Positions 1 through 5,523 of a stretch of 15,702 bases of DNA are shown one piece after another (the stretch's first letter is position 1; the number at the start of each line of letters is the position of its first letter). A model generated the notes under the pieces. That model was given only the letters and a program-made list of their open reading frames with translations. It searched no databases and was not told where the DNA came from. Made by a program: the position numbers and the translations under genes. Source of the DNA: Eubacteriales Family XIII. Incertae Sedis bacterium (lineage in GTDB: Bacteria; Bacillota; Clostridia; Peptostreptococcales; Anaerovoracaceae); NCBI GenBank assembly GCA_031290715.1, contig JAITNA010000204.1:1-15702 (forward strand). Reading direction: 5' to 3'.

Positions 1-203
1 AATTCAATTGTGATTTCTTCAATAGTTCTGATTTTGGAATCGACGCCAAATAGCAACTCTTTATTCGGGTTGTCCTCGAAATTTGAAACAATTCGCAACG
101 GATGATTATAAACAAACAAAACGTCCACATCGGAGATATTATCTCGTTGATAGTGTTTTCTCGCCGATTCAGCAATGTAAAGTTGTTTCTTTGTATTTTC
201 CAT
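1..203 (-). CDS. Partial small protein, BrnT-like toxin family candidate
   Basis: Open frame of 67 codons starting at ATG 203 and running off the left edge, so only the N-terminal part is visible. The protein begins MENTKKQLYIAESARK and continues with an ARKHY stretch, a DVDVLFVYNHPLRIV stretch and a later GVDSKIRTIEE segment. This order (ARKH, then D-D-hydrophobic, then a PLR strand, then a strand near a G-D/R-T turn) resembles small BrnT/RelE-like toxins found in toxin-antitoxin pairs; that family call is from memory of the pattern, not a search. The partner would lie beyond the left end. Base composition is far more AT-rich than the glycan genes, which suggests separate acquisition. No Shine-Dalgarno precedes the ATG, and a good -10 box sits 6 bases upstream, so the mRNA may be leaderless. 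The reading frame itself is fairly sure; the function is tentative. Confidence 0.5.
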   Translation of the reverse strand, partial: MENTKKQLYIAESARKHYQRDNISDVDVLFVYNHPLRIVSNFEDNPNKELLFGVDSKIRTIEEITIE

Positions 204-209
204 AGATAG

Positions 210-238
210 AGTATATCAATAAAGCAAAGCTATCACAA
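210..238 (-). promoter_or_regulatory. Sigma70-type promoter abutting the left partial gene
   Basis: On the minus strand: -35 TTGTGA (233-238), a 17-base spacer, and -10 TATACT (210-215). The -10 ends 6 bases before the ATG at 203, so initiation would fall at or next to the start codon. Confidence 0.6.
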
Positions 239-246
239 CTCAGAAT

Positions 247-290
247 ATTACCTTCCGATTTTAAGAAAAATAATTCCTCCCAATTTTAAG
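247..290. repeat. Imperfect 19-base direct repeat, 25-base period
   Basis: Copies at 247-265 and 272-290 match at 15 of 19 positions, both ending in the identical ATTTTAAG. They lie in the AT-rich gap between the membrane-protein gene and the left partial gene, just upstream of the latter's -35 box. They could be a pair of protein-binding sites; chance similarity in AT-rich DNA is also possible. No convincing terminator is seen here after the membrane-protein gene. Confidence 0.4.
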
Positions 291-296
291 CTGATT

Positions 297-1664
297 TCAA
301 ATATTATAATACCCGCCGGAGAGGAGGTAGACGAAGTACCTGATCCCTATGACGATGTGCGCCGCGAGGATCAAGCCGGTCAGGCTTAGGCGCGCTTTGG
401 CTATGCGCGTCAGGGGTTTCGCCGGCGCATTTCCTGTCGGCGCCGCGGGCCGAAGCTCCGCGAGATAGACGCTCATGCTGACCGCAAAAAGGAGGAAAGA
501 CGAGAGCGTGACGCCCCATCCGAAATTTCCGTGATACAGCCTGTCGCCGTCCTCAATGAAGGTAAAGGCAATCAGAAAACCGAGGGCGGCCATCGCCCAG
601 GCCATCAGGTAGGCGATATTCCCGCGCTGCTTTTTCGCGTTGAAAACGAGTACCGCAATCGGGAAAGCAAGGCCGAGCAGGGGTTTGAACACAGGATTTC
701 CCGTGAGATTGTAGAGGAATCCGAAAGAAACGACGACGTGGTTGGTCGATTCTTCCCCGAAACTCAGGAAATAGATATAGACAAAATAGCAGACCGACGG
801 AACGACGGCCAAGGCAAAAGGCAGGACGGCGGCAAAGCGTTTGGAAAGGGGAAAGCCGTCCCGCGGGCGAAGCAAGCGGACAAGCATGACCGCAAAGGCA
901 ACCGGCGCGAACACCATGAAAAAGCTCGGTTTTGACCAGGACGACACAAAGAGCGCCGCGGCAAAAGCGAGGAAAAGAATCGGCTTTCCATGGGCCGCCG
1001 GGTCAAAACATCTGTCATAGAGTTTCAGGAAAAACAGGAACGCCAGCGCGGACGATGCCGCCAATAAAATATAGGTGGGGCTGTGCCAGGCAAAAGAGGG
1101 CCAAGTCGCCGCGTAATAATAGTGGTAGAGTTTCGGGATTAAAATCGGCGAAACAAAGACGCTCAGCGCCGACAGCAAAGCCGCGCCGCCCGGATTTGCA
1201 TAGACGCCCCCGGCCCCGTCGCCAACCCCAAATTCGGCCCCGGCTCCGGCCTTCACCCCGCCGCCAACCCCAAATTCGGCCCCGGCCCCGTTGCCAAGCC
1301 CAAACCCGGCGCCAACCATACCGCCGCTCCGCCGGAGCAGATAGCCGATCAGCAAGCGGACGGAAACGATGCAGAGTACAGCCGCAGCAGCCATAAACCA
1401 CGGAATCAAAACCGCGTTTCCCGTGATTCCGTACAGCGCCTTGAAAATATCCGAAATCGCGCGGAAGCCCTCCGGCGTATTCGGCGGGACATAGGCCATG
1501 AGATCGCTGTAAAACGGCTCCGTGATCTCTCCGTGGGCCGACTGCATCAAAAACAAATAGCGGAATACGAAAAACAAAAAAACGCAGGCGGCCGCGAAAA
1601 TGATAGTACTGCTCCGGTCAATAGATAAGGCGCCCCGCGAACGTTTTCGCTCCGTCAAATTCAT
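297..1664 (-). CDS. Polytopic membrane protein, probable GT-C-type glycosyltransferase
   Basis: 455 residues, not recognised as a named family. Hydrophobic segments, probably transmembrane, occur near residues 20-40, 85-110, 160-178, 195-214, 228-242, 248-265, 276-300, 326-342, 350-370, 383-402 and 428-448. The stretch after the first membrane segment (about 44-57) holds acidic residues in HGEITEPFYSDL, as in GT-C enzymes, which transfer sugars from polyprenyl-phosphate donors on the outer face of the membrane and keep an acidic residue in that loop. Residues 113-160 are a glycine-rich insertion built from a 14-residue repeat. The start codon is 6 bases after the rmlB stop; the upstream Shine-Dalgarno is weak, so translation is probably coupled. 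It is the last gene of the rmlAB unit. A Wzy-like polymerase or an uncharacterised membrane protein are alternatives. Confidence 0.75.
   Translation of the reverse strand: MNLTERKRSRGALSIDRSSTIIFAAACVFLFFVFRYLFLMQSAHGEITEPFYSDLMAYVPPNTPEGFRAISDIFKALYGITGNAVLIPWFMAAAAVLCIVSVRLLIGYLLRRSGGMVGAGFGLGNGAGAEFGVGGGVKAGAGAEFGVGDGAGGVYANPGGAALLSALSVFVSPILIPKLYHYYYAATWPSFAWHSPTYILLAASSALAFLFFLKLYDRCFDPAAHGKPILFLAFAAALFVSSWSKPSFFMVFAPVAFAVMLVRLLRPRDGFPLSKRFAAVLPFALAVVPSVCYFVYIYFLSFGEESTNHVVVSFGFLYNLTGNPVFKPLLGLAFPIAVLVFNAKKQRGNIAYLMAWAMAALGFLIAFTFIEDGDRLYHGNFGWGVTLSSFLLFAVSMSVYLAELRPAAPTGNAPAKPLTRIAKARLSLTGLILAAHIVIGIRYFVYLLSGGYYNI
1188..1328 (-). repeat. Glycine-rich coding tandem repeat
   Basis: Encodes residues 113-159 of the membrane protein. 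Two 24-base stretches are identical at 1221-1244 and 1263-1286 (period 42 bases, 14 codons); shorter degenerate copies start at 1293 and 1311, at steps of 30 and 18 bases. All offsets are multiples of 6, so the frame is kept. The protein reads AGAEFGVGGG, then AGAEFGVGDG, with GAGFGLGNG before them. Confidence 0.85.
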
Positions 1665-1670
1665 CAGAAT

Positions 1671-2690
1671 CTACCGGTTTCCGTACATCTTCTCATAATA
1701 CCGCGTGTACTCGCCCGAAACGATATTCTCCCACCAGGGTTTGTTGGCGAGATACCAGTCGATGGTCTGTTTCAGCCCGTCCGCGAACCGCGTTTCCGGC
1801 ATCCAGCCGAGCGCGCCCGTGATTTTCGCCGGGTCGATCGCGTAGCGCAGGTCATGCCCTTTTCTGTCCGTGACGAAGGTGATGAGGGACTCGGGCTTGC
1901 CGAGGTATTTCAGGATGAGTTTGACAATGTCGATGTTGGCCATCTCATTGTGCCCGCCGATGTTGTAGACCTCGCCGGCCCCGCCCTCGCGCAGGATCAT
2001 GTCGATCGCCTTACAGTGATCCTCGACATACAGCCAGTCGCGCACGTTGAGCCCCTCGCCGTAGACCGGCAGCGGGATATCCGCGAGCGCGTTTTTGATC
2101 ATGAGCGGGATGAGCTTCTCCGGGAACTGATACGGCCCGTAGTTGTTGGAACAGCGCGAGATGGTCGCGGGGAACCCGTACGTCCGCTGATAGGCCTGCA
2201 CGAGCAAATCCGCCGAAGCCTTTGAAGCCGAGTACGGGCTTGACGTCTTGATCGGCGTCGTTTCCGTGAAGAGCAGCTCCGGCCGGTCAAGCGGCAGGTC
2301 GCCGTAGACCTCGTCCGTCGAAACCTGATGATAACGCCCCACCCCATATTTTTTCGCCGCGTCCATGAGGATCTGCGTCCCGATGATGTTCGTCAGTAGA
2401 AAGACCGAGGGGTCCTCGATCGAACGGTCGACATGGGACTCTGCCGCGAAATTCACAACGACGTCAAAACGCTCTTCCGAAAAAAGGCGGCCGACCGCGG
2501 CCCGGTCTGTGATATCGGCTTTGGCGAAGCGAAAGCGGCCGTCCTTCGCCGCGCCCTCAAGCGTTTCGAGATTGCCGGCATAGGTCAAGGAATCGAGCCC
2601 GACGATCCCATCTTCCGGATGTTTCGCCAGTTCATAGTATACGAAGTTTGCCCCGATGAAGCCGGCCGCGCCCGTTACAAGTATCTTCAT
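1671..2690 (-). CDS. rmlB: dTDP-glucose 4,6-dehydratase (RmlB/RfbB)
   Basis: 339 residues, the usual RmlB length. It converts dTDP-glucose to dTDP-4-keto-6-deoxyglucose in the cytoplasm with bound NAD. Visible: Rossmann motif GAAGFIG (7-13), the catalytic STDEVYG (124-130, holding the Thr-Asp-Glu triad), YSASK (153-157, Tyr and Lys of the SDR pair), and RCSNNYGP and NVRDWLYVEDH further on, all typical of this enzyme. An in-frame extension to 2900 exists, but the start is taken at 2690 because MKILVTGAAGFIG is the family N-terminus and a GGAGG lies 7 bases upstream. The ATG overlaps the rmlA stop (ATGA), so the two are translationally coupled. Its product is the direct substrate of the WecE-type aminotransferase at 4387-5517. 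No rmlC or rmlD is seen. Confidence 0.97.
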   Translation of the reverse strand: MKILVTGAAGFIGANFVYYELAKHPEDGIVGLDSLTYAGNLETLEGAAKDGRFRFAKADITDRAAVGRLFSEERFDVVVNFAAESHVDRSIEDPSVFLLTNIIGTQILMDAAKKYGVGRYHQVSTDEVYGDLPLDRPELLFTETTPIKTSSPYSASKASADLLVQAYQRTYGFPATISRCSNNYGPYQFPEKLIPLMIKNALADIPLPVYGEGLNVRDWLYVEDHCKAIDMILREGGAGEVYNIGGHNEMANIDIVKLILKYLGKPESLITFVTDRKGHDLRYAIDPAKITGALGWMPETRFADGLKQTIDWYLANKPWWENIVSGEYTRYYEKMYGNR

Positions 2691-3559
2691 GAATCCGCCT
2701 CCGCCAAGGACAGGAGATATTGCCCGTATTCCGTCATTTTCAATTCCTCGCCGATCGCCCGCAGCTTGTCCTGCCCGATGAAGCCCCTGCGCCAGGCGAT
2801 CTCTTCCAGACAGGCGATGTAAAACCCCTGCCGCGACTGGATGGCTTCCACAAACTCCGAAGCCTTTAGCAGCCCGTCGGGCGAGCCCGTATCGAGCCAC
2901 GCCATGCCCCGCCCGAGCAGCTGCACCTTGAGCCGTCCGGCCGCGAGATACGCGTTGTTGACCGAGGTGATTTCAATCTCCCCCCGCTCCGAAGGCTCGA
3001 CGGCCTTCGCAATCTCAATCACGTCATTATTATAAAAATACAGTCCGGGGACCGCGTATTTGGATTTCGGGCGTTCCGGCTTTTCCTCAATGGAAATCAC
3101 ATTGTTGTTTTCGTCAAATTCCACGACGCCGTAGCTGCGCGGGTCGTGGACCGGGTAGCCGAAAACAGTCGCGCCCCTGTTGTTCGCCCGCGCTTCCTCG
3201 AGCATTTTCGTGAGGTCCTGCCCGTAGAACATATTGTCCCCGAGGATCAGGCAAACGCTGTCGCCCCCGATGAACGGCGCGCCGAGGATGAACGCGTCGG
3301 CCAGACCCCGCGGCTGTTCCTGAATCTTGTAGTGAAAGCTGACGCCCCAGTCTGCCCCGTCCCTCAGCAACGTTTCATAGCTGCCGATATCCTGCGGCGT
3401 CGAGATGATGAGAATCTCCCGAATCCCCGCGAGCATGAGCACGGACAGCGGATAATAGATGAGCGGTTTGTCATAGACCGGAAGCAGTTGTTTGGACACC
3501 GCCTTCGTCATCGGGTAAAGCCGCGTACCCTTGCCGCCCGCCAGAATAATCCCTTTCAT
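2687..3559 (-). CDS. rmlA: Glucose-1-phosphate thymidylyltransferase (RmlA/RfbA)
   Basis: 290 residues, normal RmlA length. It makes dTDP-glucose from glucose-1-phosphate and dTTP, the first committed step of dTDP-deoxysugar synthesis. The sequence carries the nucleotidyltransferase signature GGKGTRLYP (8-16), QPRGLADAF (82-90), ILGDN (105-109, with the metal-binding Asp), IEEKP (157-161) and WLDTG (221-225). The frame is open to 3583 with ATGs at 3565 and 3559. I chose 3559 because the protein then begins MKGIILAGG as in the family, and the GGGAG lies 7 bases upstream of it, whereas it almost touches the 3565 ATG. It is the first gene of a three-gene unit (rmlA, rmlB, membrane protein) behind its own promoter. 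Confidence 0.97.
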   Translation of the reverse strand: MKGIILAGGKGTRLYPMTKAVSKQLLPVYDKPLIYYPLSVLMLAGIREILIISTPQDIGSYETLLRDGADWGVSFHYKIQEQPRGLADAFILGAPFIGGDSVCLILGDNMFYGQDLTKMLEEARANNRGATVFGYPVHDPRSYGVVEFDENNNVISIEEKPERPKSKYAVPGLYFYNNDVIEIAKAVEPSERGEIEITSVNNAYLAAGRLKVQLLGRGMAWLDTGSPDGLLKASEFVEAIQSRQGFYIACLEEIAWRRGFIGQDKLRAIGEELKMTEYGQYLLSLAEADS

Positions 3560-3605
3560 TTTCATTCTCCCGTCAAATATCAACCGCGCCGTTTCCGTAT
3601 GAATA

Positions 3606-3634
3606 ATTTTAACTTATAAATGTAAACTATTCAA
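3606..3634 (-). promoter_or_regulatory. Sigma70-type promoter for rmlA-rmlB
   Basis: On the minus strand: -35 TTGAAT (3629-3634), spacer of exactly 17 bases, -10 TAAAAT (3606-3611). Predicted start near 3598-3600 gives a leader of about 40 bases before the rmlA ATG. The -35 lies inside the proximal copy of a direct repeat. Confidence 0.65.
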
Positions 3635-3661
3635 ACATAGACTACCTATTCAAACATGGAC
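3627..3661. repeat. 16-base direct repeat, 19-base period, over the rmlA promoter
   Basis: CTATTCAAACATAGAC (3627-3642) and CTATTCAAACATGGAC (3646-3661) differ at one base. One copy contains the -35 hexamer; the other lies 19 bases upstream, close to two helical turns. The layout suits a pair of regulator sites or a duplicated promoter element. Confidence 0.7.
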
Positions 3662-3663
3662 GA

Positions 3664-3689
3664 TTATTTATCCCCCTTATCATAAATAA
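3664..3689. repeat. AT-only inverted repeat at the end of the SMR pair
   Basis: TTATTTAT (3664-3671) and ATAAATAA (3682-3689) pair perfectly across a 10-base loop. The hairpin includes the stop codon of the second SMR gene. It has no GC in the stem and no T-run after it on the minus strand, so it would be at best a weak terminator. Confidence 0.35.
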
Positions 3690-4018
3690 AACACGAGGAC
3701 GCCCGCGATAATCAGTGCATTCCCTATGAGCTTTTTTTTCGTCGCTTTCTCTTTCAAAATGACGGCGGAAAGAATCAGGATAAAGAGATAACCGAACGAG
3801 TCGAGCACCGCGCCATTTTTGTACGCCAATCCGCGAAATCCCAAAATGGAAACGATGGTCGCGGCGAACATCAAGCCATAGCCGGCGACGACGTTCTTAT
3901 TCAAATATTCCTTGAGAAACGACCCGTGCTCCTTGCCCGACGCCTTCTTCAAAATGATCTGTGAAATGGACGCGATGAAGGTGGAGCACACGATGAGCAG
4001 CATGTATTTAATTTCCAT
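3680..4018 (-). CDS. Small SMR/EamA-type membrane protein, ArnE/ArnF-like subunit
   Basis: 112 residues, almost entirely four hydrophobic helices (about 4-22, 44-62, 70-88, 94-112), the small multidrug resistance fold. In the Arn pathway two such proteins, ArnE and ArnF, form the flippase that turns undecaprenyl-phosphate-aminoarabinose across the inner membrane. Here two small SMR-type genes are adjacent and overlap by 11 bases, downstream of an amino-sugar aminotransferase, which suggests the same kind of heterodimer for a lipid-linked sugar. Conserved-looking features are SQIILKKAS in helix 1 and LKEKATKKKLIGNALIIAG before the last helix, typical of EamA/SMR proteins. It has little Shine-Dalgarno, so it is likely translated by coupling. 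Drug efflux is the alternative role but is less likely in this operon. Confidence 0.8.
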   Translation of the reverse strand: MEIKYMLLIVCSTFIASISQIILKKASGKEHGSFLKEYLNKNVVAGYGLMFAATIVSILGFRGLAYKNGAVLDSFGYLFILILSAVILKEKATKKKLIGNALIIAGVLVFYL

Positions 4019-4394
4019 CTTTTGTCACCACAATCACGCCGGACAAAATCAGCACGATCCCGCAGACATTTTGAAGCGTCGGCTGTTCCTGAAAAAAGAA
4101 GGTCGTCCAGACCAAGACCCAAAGTACGGACATCGCCCGATTGACGTAGGCGACCGACAGGGGGAAGCGCTTGAGTATCTGCTGCCAGGCCAAGGCGTAT
4201 ATCCCAAGGCAGACGAGCTCGATTCCGAAGAAAAGGATGAACCCGCCGCTCAGGAAAGGGTAGCCGGATGCCATCTTGGCCATGACGCCGGAAAAAGAAT
4301 AGACGCAGACAAAGACCTGCATGAGGACAAGCCAGATGATAGCGGGCTTTTTGCGCGTCCGTTCCGGGAGCCGGCCGGCCCTTTGGTCAGTCAT
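4008..4394 (-). CDS. Small SMR/EamA-type membrane protein, partner of the preceding one
   Basis: 128 residues: a basic N-terminal tail (about 1-17) followed by four hydrophobic segments (about 18-38, 48-70, 82-98, 106-122). Motifs such as VAYVNRAMSVLWVLVWTTFF and the final GIVLILSGVIVV fit EamA/SMR half-transporters, and the next gene encodes a second one. The ATG overlaps the aminotransferase stop by 8 bases and has GGAGG just 4 bases upstream. I infer that the pair flips a polyprenyl-phosphate-linked sugar, by analogy with ArnE/ArnF. The longer N-terminal tail, rich in Arg, is not found in its partner and is probably cytoplasmic. Confidence 0.8.
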   Translation of the reverse strand: MTDQRAGRLPERTRKKPAIIWLVLMQVFVCVYSFSGVMAKMASGYPFLSGGFILFFGIELVCLGIYALAWQQILKRFPLSVAYVNRAMSVLWVLVWTTFFFQEQPTLQNVCGIVLILSGVIVVTKDGN

Positions 4395-5517
4395 AATACC
4401 TCCGGATACTTTGCGCCACGGTATGGATATCCCCGGGCGTCAGCCCGAAATACATCGGGAGCCGGATCAGGCGGTCGCTTTCCTTTGTGGTATAGACGTC
4501 CTCCCCGTGAAATCTGCCGTAACGCTCCCCGGCGGGCGCGCTGTGCAGCGGCACATAGTGGAACACCGCGGAGATACCCTCGTTTTTCAGATGCTTGATG
4601 ACCTTGCGGCGTTCCGCGAGGTTCCGGACCTTGATATAAAACATATGCGCGTTGTGGGCGCACGCTTCGGGAACGACAGGCAGCGATACCGCGCCCTGCG
4701 CCGCAAGCGGGGAAAGAAGCTCATAGTACAAATCCCAGCTCGCAAGTCTGGATCGGTTGATGAGGTCCGCTTCGAGCAGCTGCGGATAGAGATAGGCCGC
4801 GTTCAGCTCGCTCGGAAGATAGGACGAACCCGCACTGACCCAAGTATATTTGTCGATCTGCCCGCGGAAAAACTTGCTTCGGTTCGTGCCCTTTTCGCGG
4901 AGGATTTCCGCTTCTTCAAAATAGCGTTCGTCGCGGACGACGACCGCGCCGCCCTCTCCCATGGTGTAGTTTTTGGTTTCATGAAAGCTGTAGCAGCCAA
5001 AGTCCCCGATCGAGCCGAGCGCCCGGCCCTTGTAGAACGCGTTCACGCCCTGCGCGGCGTCCTCGACGACCAAAAGGCCGTATTTCTCCGCGATGCGCAT
5101 GATTTCGTCCATCTCGCAGCCGACGCCGCCATAGTGTACGGGCGCGATCACTTTCGTGCGCGCCGTGACCGCGCTTTCGATCAATTTCTCGTCGAGGTTC
5201 AGCGTATCGGGACGGATATCCGCAAAGACCGCTTTGGCCCCGCGCAGCACAAAGGCGTTCGCGGTGGACACAAAGGTAAAGGAAGGCATAATGACCTCGT
5301 CGCCGGGACGGATATCGCAGAGCAGAGCAGCCATCTCAAGCGCGTGGGTGCCGGACGTGGTCAAAAGCGCCCGCCCGCGCCCTGTTATTCCCTCAAGAAG
5401 TTCGTGGCACTTTTTTGTGAAAGGACCGTCGCCGGACAGCTGATGTGTTTCCATCGCCTCCCGGATAAAATCGGGCTCCCGCCCCGTATAAGGCGCTTTG
5501 TTGAAAGGAATCGTCAT
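4387..5517 (-). CDS. wecE: dTDP-4-amino-4,6-dideoxygalactose transaminase (WecE/RffA type)
   Basis: 376 residues, the same length as Escherichia coli WecE, and similar to it along the whole chain: IPFNKAPYTG at the N-terminus, GDEVIMPSFTFVSTANAF (73-90), VEDAAQG (151-157, Asp binding the PLP ring), FHETKNYT (178-185, Lys182 forming the PLP aldimine), REKGTNRSKFFRGQIDKYTW, and FHYVPLHSAPAGE near the C-terminus. This level of identity sets it apart from other DegT/DnrJ/EryC1 aminotransferases. The known reaction moves an amino group from glutamate to C4 of dTDP-4-keto-6-deoxyglucose, giving dTDP-Fuc4N. The substrate would come from rmlA-rmlB just downstream. No WecD-like N-acetyltransferase is present, so the sugar may stay as a free amine. 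The start has GGGGAG 9 bases upstream, within the end of the previous gene. Confidence 0.93.
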   Translation of the reverse strand: MTIPFNKAPYTGREPDFIREAMETHQLSGDGPFTKKCHELLEGITGRGRALLTTSGTHALEMAALLCDIRPGDEVIMPSFTFVSTANAFVLRGAKAVFADIRPDTLNLDEKLIESAVTARTKVIAPVHYGGVGCEMDEIMRIAEKYGLLVVEDAAQGVNAFYKGRALGSIGDFGCYSFHETKNYTMGEGGAVVVRDERYFEEAEILREKGTNRSKFFRGQIDKYTWVSAGSSYLPSELNAAYLYPQLLEADLINRSRLASWDLYYELLSPLAAQGAVSLPVVPEACAHNAHMFYIKVRNLAERRKVIKHLKNEGISAVFHYVPLHSAPAGERYGRFHGEDVYTTKESDRLIRLPMYFGLTPGDIHTVAQSIRRYYD

Positions 5518-5523
5518 CGCTTC

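Noticed and set aside
1188..1328. CRISPR-like array
   Set aside because: The repeats are adjacent, of varying length, in frame and coding; there are no unique spacers and no cas genes.
2691..2900. 70-codon upstream extension of rmlB
   Set aside because: It overlaps the 3' end of rmlA in another frame, has no family resemblance, and the start at 2690 has a good Shine-Dalgarno and the family N-terminus.
2687..3559. dTDP-L-rhamnose pathway
   Set aside because: rmlA and rmlB are present, but no rmlC or rmlD is in the window, and a WecE-type enzyme that uses the RmlB product is.
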